A stretch of 64,000 bases of DNA, taken from contig NZ_FSRS01000001.1 in assembly GCF_900142935.1 (NCBI RefSeq), positions 878,001 through 942,000 of the forward strand, given 5' to 3'. The stretch comes from Rhodovulum sp. ES.010. GTDB taxonomy: Bacteria > Pseudomonadota > Alphaproteobacteria > Rhodobacterales > Rhodobacteraceae. Below are positions 61,570-64,000 of the stretch, one piece after another. Made by a program: the position numbers and the translations under genes. Numbering within the stretch: the stretch's first letter is position 1; each line of letters starts with the position of its first letter. The notes under the pieces were generated by a model, which was given only the letters and a program-made list of their open reading frames with translations, was not told the DNA's origin and did not search any database.

Positions 61570-62618
61570 GCCTCCATCTCGGCGAGCTGGCCGGCCTGGT
61601 CGTCGGCGATCAGCGCGTCGATCACCTCGTCCAGATCGCCGGCCATCACCTGGTCGAGCTTGTAAAGCGTCAGGTTGATCCTGTGGTCGGTCATCCGCCC
61701 TTGCGGAAAATTGTAGGTGCGGATGCGTTCGGAGCGGTCGCCGGAACCCACCTGGGATTTTCGCGATGCGGCGCGTTCCTCTGCCGCCTTCTGGCGTTCG
61801 ATGTCGTAGAGCCGCGCACGCAGCACCGCCATCGCGATCGCCCGGTTCTGGTGCTGCGACTTCTCCGACGAGGTCACGACGATGCCCGTGGGAATATGGG
61901 TGATGCGCACCGCCGAGTCCGTGGTGTTGACGTGTTGGCCGCCCGCGCCGCTGGCGCGCATCGTGTCGATGCGGATGTCCGACTGGGGCACGTCGACATC
62001 CACCTCCTCGGCCTCGGGCAGCACCGCCACGGTGGCCGCCGAAGTGTGGATGCGCCCGCCCGACTCGGTTTCGGGCACCCGCTGCACCCGGTGCACGCCG
62101 GACTCGTATTTCAGCCTTGCGAAGACCCCCTCGCCCTGCACGCTGGCCACCGCCTCCTTGATGCCGCCGAGCTCGGTCTGGGCCTCTTCAAGCATGGTGA
62201 ATTTCCAGCCCTTCGCCTCGGCGTAACGCTGATACATGCGCAACAGGTCGCCCGCGAACAGCGCCGCCTCCTCGCCCCCCGTGCCGGGCCGGATCTCGAT
62301 GATCGCGGGCTTGGCGTCGGCCGCATCCTTGGGCAGCAGCGCCAGGCGCAGAGCCTGCTCCATCTCGGGCAGTCGGGCGCACAATGCGGGCAGTTCCTCC
62401 TCGGCCAGCGCGCGCATCTCGGGATCGTCCAGCATCGCCTCGGCCTCGGCGATGTCGGCGCGCACGCGGCGATAGGCGGCGATCTCGTCGACCACCGGCT
62501 TCAACTCGGCGTATTCGCGGCCCAATTGCGCGAAATCCCCGCCCGCGCCCTCGGCGAGCTTGGCCTCGAGGAATTCGAAGCGGCGGGTGATCTGGTCGAG
62601 TTTGTCGAGGGGAAGCAT
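61566..62618 (-). CDS. prfA: Peptide chain release factor 1
   Basis: A 350-residue RF1 that recognises UAA and UAG. The catalytic GGQ motif is at 226-228 in [20 protein letters not shown], and the PAT-like codon-recognition region precedes it. Followed by prmC with a 4-bp overlap. N-terminal GTG-like alternatives are not needed; ATG at 62618. Confidence 0.96.
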   Translation of the reverse strand: MLPLDKLDQITRRFEFLEAKLAEGAGGDFAQLGREYAELKPVVDEIAAYRRVRADIAEAEAMLDDPEMRALAEEELPALCARLPEMEQALRLALLPKDAADAKPAIIEIRPGTGGEEAALFAGDLLRMYQRYAEAKGWKFTMLEEAQTELGGIKEAVASVQGEGVFARLKYESGVHRVQRVPETESGGRIHTSAATVAVLPEAEEVDVDVPQSDIRIDTMRASGAGGQHVNTTDSAVRITHIPTGIVVTSSEKSQHQNRAIAMAVLRARLYDIERQKAAEERAASRKSQVGSGDRSERIRTYNFPQGRMTDHRINLTLYKLDQVMAGDLDEVIDALIADDQAGQLAEMEA

Positions 62619-62709
62619 GGCTTTCTGTCGCCCAAGCCCGGGCGGGGGTCAAGGCCCGGGGGCGGCGGCCGCGCACCCGCACGTGCGAGAAGCGGCCCGC
62701 CCTGCCCCG

Positions 62710-63180
62710 TCAGCCGTCGAGTCGTTGCCGCACGGCGTTCTGCCAGCGTTCCAGCCGGGCGGCGTTCACGCCCAGGTCGGACTGGCCGAAGCGCGAGCGC
62801 GAAAAGGCGGCCCAGGTGGCGCCGTCGTCCTTCGGCAGCACCTTGACCGAAATGTAGTCGGGAAAGCCGAAGATCCGCGAGCGCTGGACATAGGTCATCC
62901 ACAGCGCGTCGGGGCTGCCGCCGATCCGTTCGGTGCGCGGCTCGTCCAGCGCGACCGCCTCGATCGCCTCGGCCAATGCCTCAGGGGGCACGTCATAGCC
63001 CGGCATGGTACGGTCACCGCCCTCTGGCCGCACGAGCACCGCGTTCGGCGTGTCTGGCTTGGCGGCGGTGATCGGATCGACATGCCAGGTTTCGGGATCG
63101 TCGGCGACCTTGCGGAAATAGACCGCGCCCGCCGCCGAGCCGATCAGAAGAATGACAACGAGATAGGTCAGGATTTTCAT
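62710..63180 (-). CDS. DUF1499 membrane-anchored protein
   Basis: A 156-residue protein with one N-terminal membrane segment (about 4-22, ILTYLVVILLIGSAAGAVYF) and a DUF1499 domain: NAVLVRPEGGDRTMPGYDV, the RSRIFGFPDYISVKVLPKDDGATWAAFSRSRFGQSDLGVNAARL block. Function is not known. Overlaps the agmatinase-family gene by 4 bp, so translated from one mRNA. Confidence 0.85.
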   Translation of the reverse strand: MKILTYLVVILLIGSAAGAVYFRKVADDPETWHVDPITAAKPDTPNAVLVRPEGGDRTMPGYDVPPEALAEAIEAVALDEPRTERIGGSPDALWMTYVQRSRIFGFPDYISVKVLPKDDGATWAAFSRSRFGQSDLGVNAARLERWQNAVRQRLDG

Positions 63181-64000
63181 TTTTCTAAAGCCCTTTCTTC
63201 ACGTCGGGTCCAGCCCCAGAGGCAGATCAGTTCGGTGACCACATGGGCGCCCGCGACCGCGGTGATGCCGCTCGGATCGTAGGGCGGCGAGACCTCGACC
63301 ACATCCCCGCCCTTCAGGTCGATGCCGGCCAAGCCGCGCAGCATCGCCGCGGCCTGCGCGCTGGTCAGCCCGCCCCAGACCGGCGTGCCGGTACCGGGCG
63401 CGAAGGCCGGGTCCAGCGCGTCGATGTCGAAGCTCAGGTAGACCGGTGCGTCGCCCACGATCTCGCGGATCCGGGCGACCGTCGCGGCGGGGCCGTTCTC
63501 GTGCACGAAGGGCGCGTCGAGGATCGTTATGCCCATCGTATCGGGATTGTCGGTGCGGATTCCCACCTGCACCGAGCGCTCGACGTCGATCACCCCCTCG
63601 CGCACCGCCTTGCGGAACATGGTGCCGTGGTCGATGCGACCCGAGAGGTCGTCGGCCCATGTGTCGGTATGGGCGTCGAACTGGACGAGCGCGAGCGGGC
63701 CGTGCACCTCGGCATGGGCGCGCAAGAGCGGCAGCGAGATCGAGTGATCGCCCCCCATCGCGATGCAGCCCGCCCCGGCGGCGAGAATGTCCGCCGCATG
63801 GGCCTGGAGCACGCCGGGAAACTCCGGCACCGCGGCATAGTCGAACGCGACATCGCCGTAATCGACGATGTCGAACGCCTCCAGCGGATTGTAGCCCCAG
63901 CCATAGGGCGCGTCGCAGGCCTGCAGCGTGCTCGCCTCGCGGATCGCGCGCGGGCCCAGCCGGGTGCCGGGCCGGTTCGTCACCGCCTGGTCGAACGGCA
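63177..64000 (-). CDS. speB: Agmatinase-family ureohydrolase (5' end outside the window)
   Basis: A manganese-dependent ureohydrolase (arginase fold) missing its N-terminus at the window edge; the visible part is 274 residues ending at 63177. The reading frame continues upstream of the GTG at 63983 as PFDQAV then TNRPGTRLGPRAIREAS, which is the usual agmatinase start of the domain, so 63983 is not the start. Metal-binding residues: GGDHSI (His), FDAHTD (Asp, His, Asp), SFDIDALDP (Asp, Asp). Agmatinase, guanidinobutyrase and guanidinopropionase share this pattern. The gene drives the downstream DUF1499 gene. Confidence 0.9.
   Translation of the reverse strand, partial: PFDQAVTNRPGTRLGPRAIREASTLQACDAPYGWGYNPLEAFDIVDYGDVAFDYAAVPEFPGVLQAHAADILAAGAGCIAMGGDHSISLPLLRAHAEVHGPLALVQFDAHTDTWADDLSGRIDHGTMFRKAVREGVIDVERSVQVGIRTDNPDTMGITILDAPFVHENGPAATVARIREIVGDAPVYLSFDIDALDPAFAPGTGTPVWGGLTSAQAAAMLRGLAGIDLKGGDVVEVSPPYDPSGITAVAGAHVVTELICLWGWTRREERALEK

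Noticed and set aside
63177..63983. Taking GTG at 63983 as the start of the agmatinase gene
   Set aside because: The frame upstream continues with conserved PFDQAV, so the true start lies outside the window.
1..64000. tRNA, rRNA, CRISPR arrays, insertion sequences, prophage genes
   Set aside because: No tRNA-like cloverleaf with a T-arm, no spaced repeat array, and no transposase or integrase motif was found by reading both strands. A tRNA or small RNA scan would be decisive.

Overview
The window reads as chromosome of a high-GC alphaproteobacterium of the Rhodobacteraceae, most likely a purple non-sulfur phototroph of the Rhodovulum/Rhodobacter type. Evidence: a pucB-pucA-pucC light-harvesting 2 cluster with a CrtJ/PpsR-type site in its promoter, CobS/CobT cobaltochelatase genes next to bolA and a DnaJ-like gene, several FNR-type palindromes, and the typical lptF-lptG-lptD-surA-pdxA-rsmA order. 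The genus cannot be fixed from sequence alone. No rRNA, tRNA, transposase, integrase or CRISPR array was seen. Almost all of it is ordinary core genome; the accessory-looking parts are the 4.4-6.4 kb gene and the 15.9-31.5 kb anaerobic/sulfide/NO-response region.

Layout. 0-4.4 kb: end of an unknown gene, an FbpC-like ABC ATPase, a lytic transglycosylase, a DJ-1/PfpI protein and gatB. 4.4-6.5 kb: an 11-bp tandem repeat, then a 638-residue TPR-like protein of unknown function whose second half has clearly lower GC. 6.5-15.9 kb: DUF4177, bolA, DnaJ-like, DUF1523 and msrB genes, then cobS, two small secreted proteins, cobT, an M24 aminopeptidase P and a DUF427 gene. 15.9-18.2 kb: two divergent Crp/Fnr regulators sharing one FNR-type box, and a host-attachment-family protein with two such boxes upstream. 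18.4-21.6 kb: a GH13 sugar phosphorylase next to a glycerate 2-kinase, a plausible glucosylglycerate breakdown pair. 21.6-31.5 kb: nsrR-like regulator divergent from cydDC, then cydABX, a Tat-exported sulfide:quinone oxidoreductase-like flavoprotein, a small membrane protein and a TDT/SLAC1-family channel. FNR-type palindromes precede cydD, cydA and the flavoprotein. I read this as a respiratory unit for low oxygen, sulfide and NO, built on the cytochrome bd oxidase. 31.8-36.3 kb: a complete five-gene branched-chain-amino-acid-type ABC transporter. 36.3-41.8 kb: tamA-tamB. 41.9-44.6 kb: pucBAC on the minus strand and a divergent 115-residue repeat protein. 44.8-51.7 kb: a 41-residue small protein, ndk, an ABC-F ATPase, a MarC protein, a retropepsin-like protease, a DUF4105 protein, holC and pepA. 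51.8-59.8 kb: LPS export and outer-membrane biogenesis genes, pdxA, a small membrane protein and rsmA. 59.8-64 kb: DUF4167, prmC, prfA, DUF1499 and an agmatinase-family gene that runs off the window.

Regulatory sequence is unusually readable: six FNR-type 14-mers (TTGAY-N4-RTCAA-like), a TGT-N12-ACA site on the puc promoter, several hairpin terminators, an operator-like inverted repeat 20 bp ahead of the ABC ATPase gene, and copies of a dispersed Rhodobacteraceae-type intergenic repeat (an inverted pair plus two single copies).
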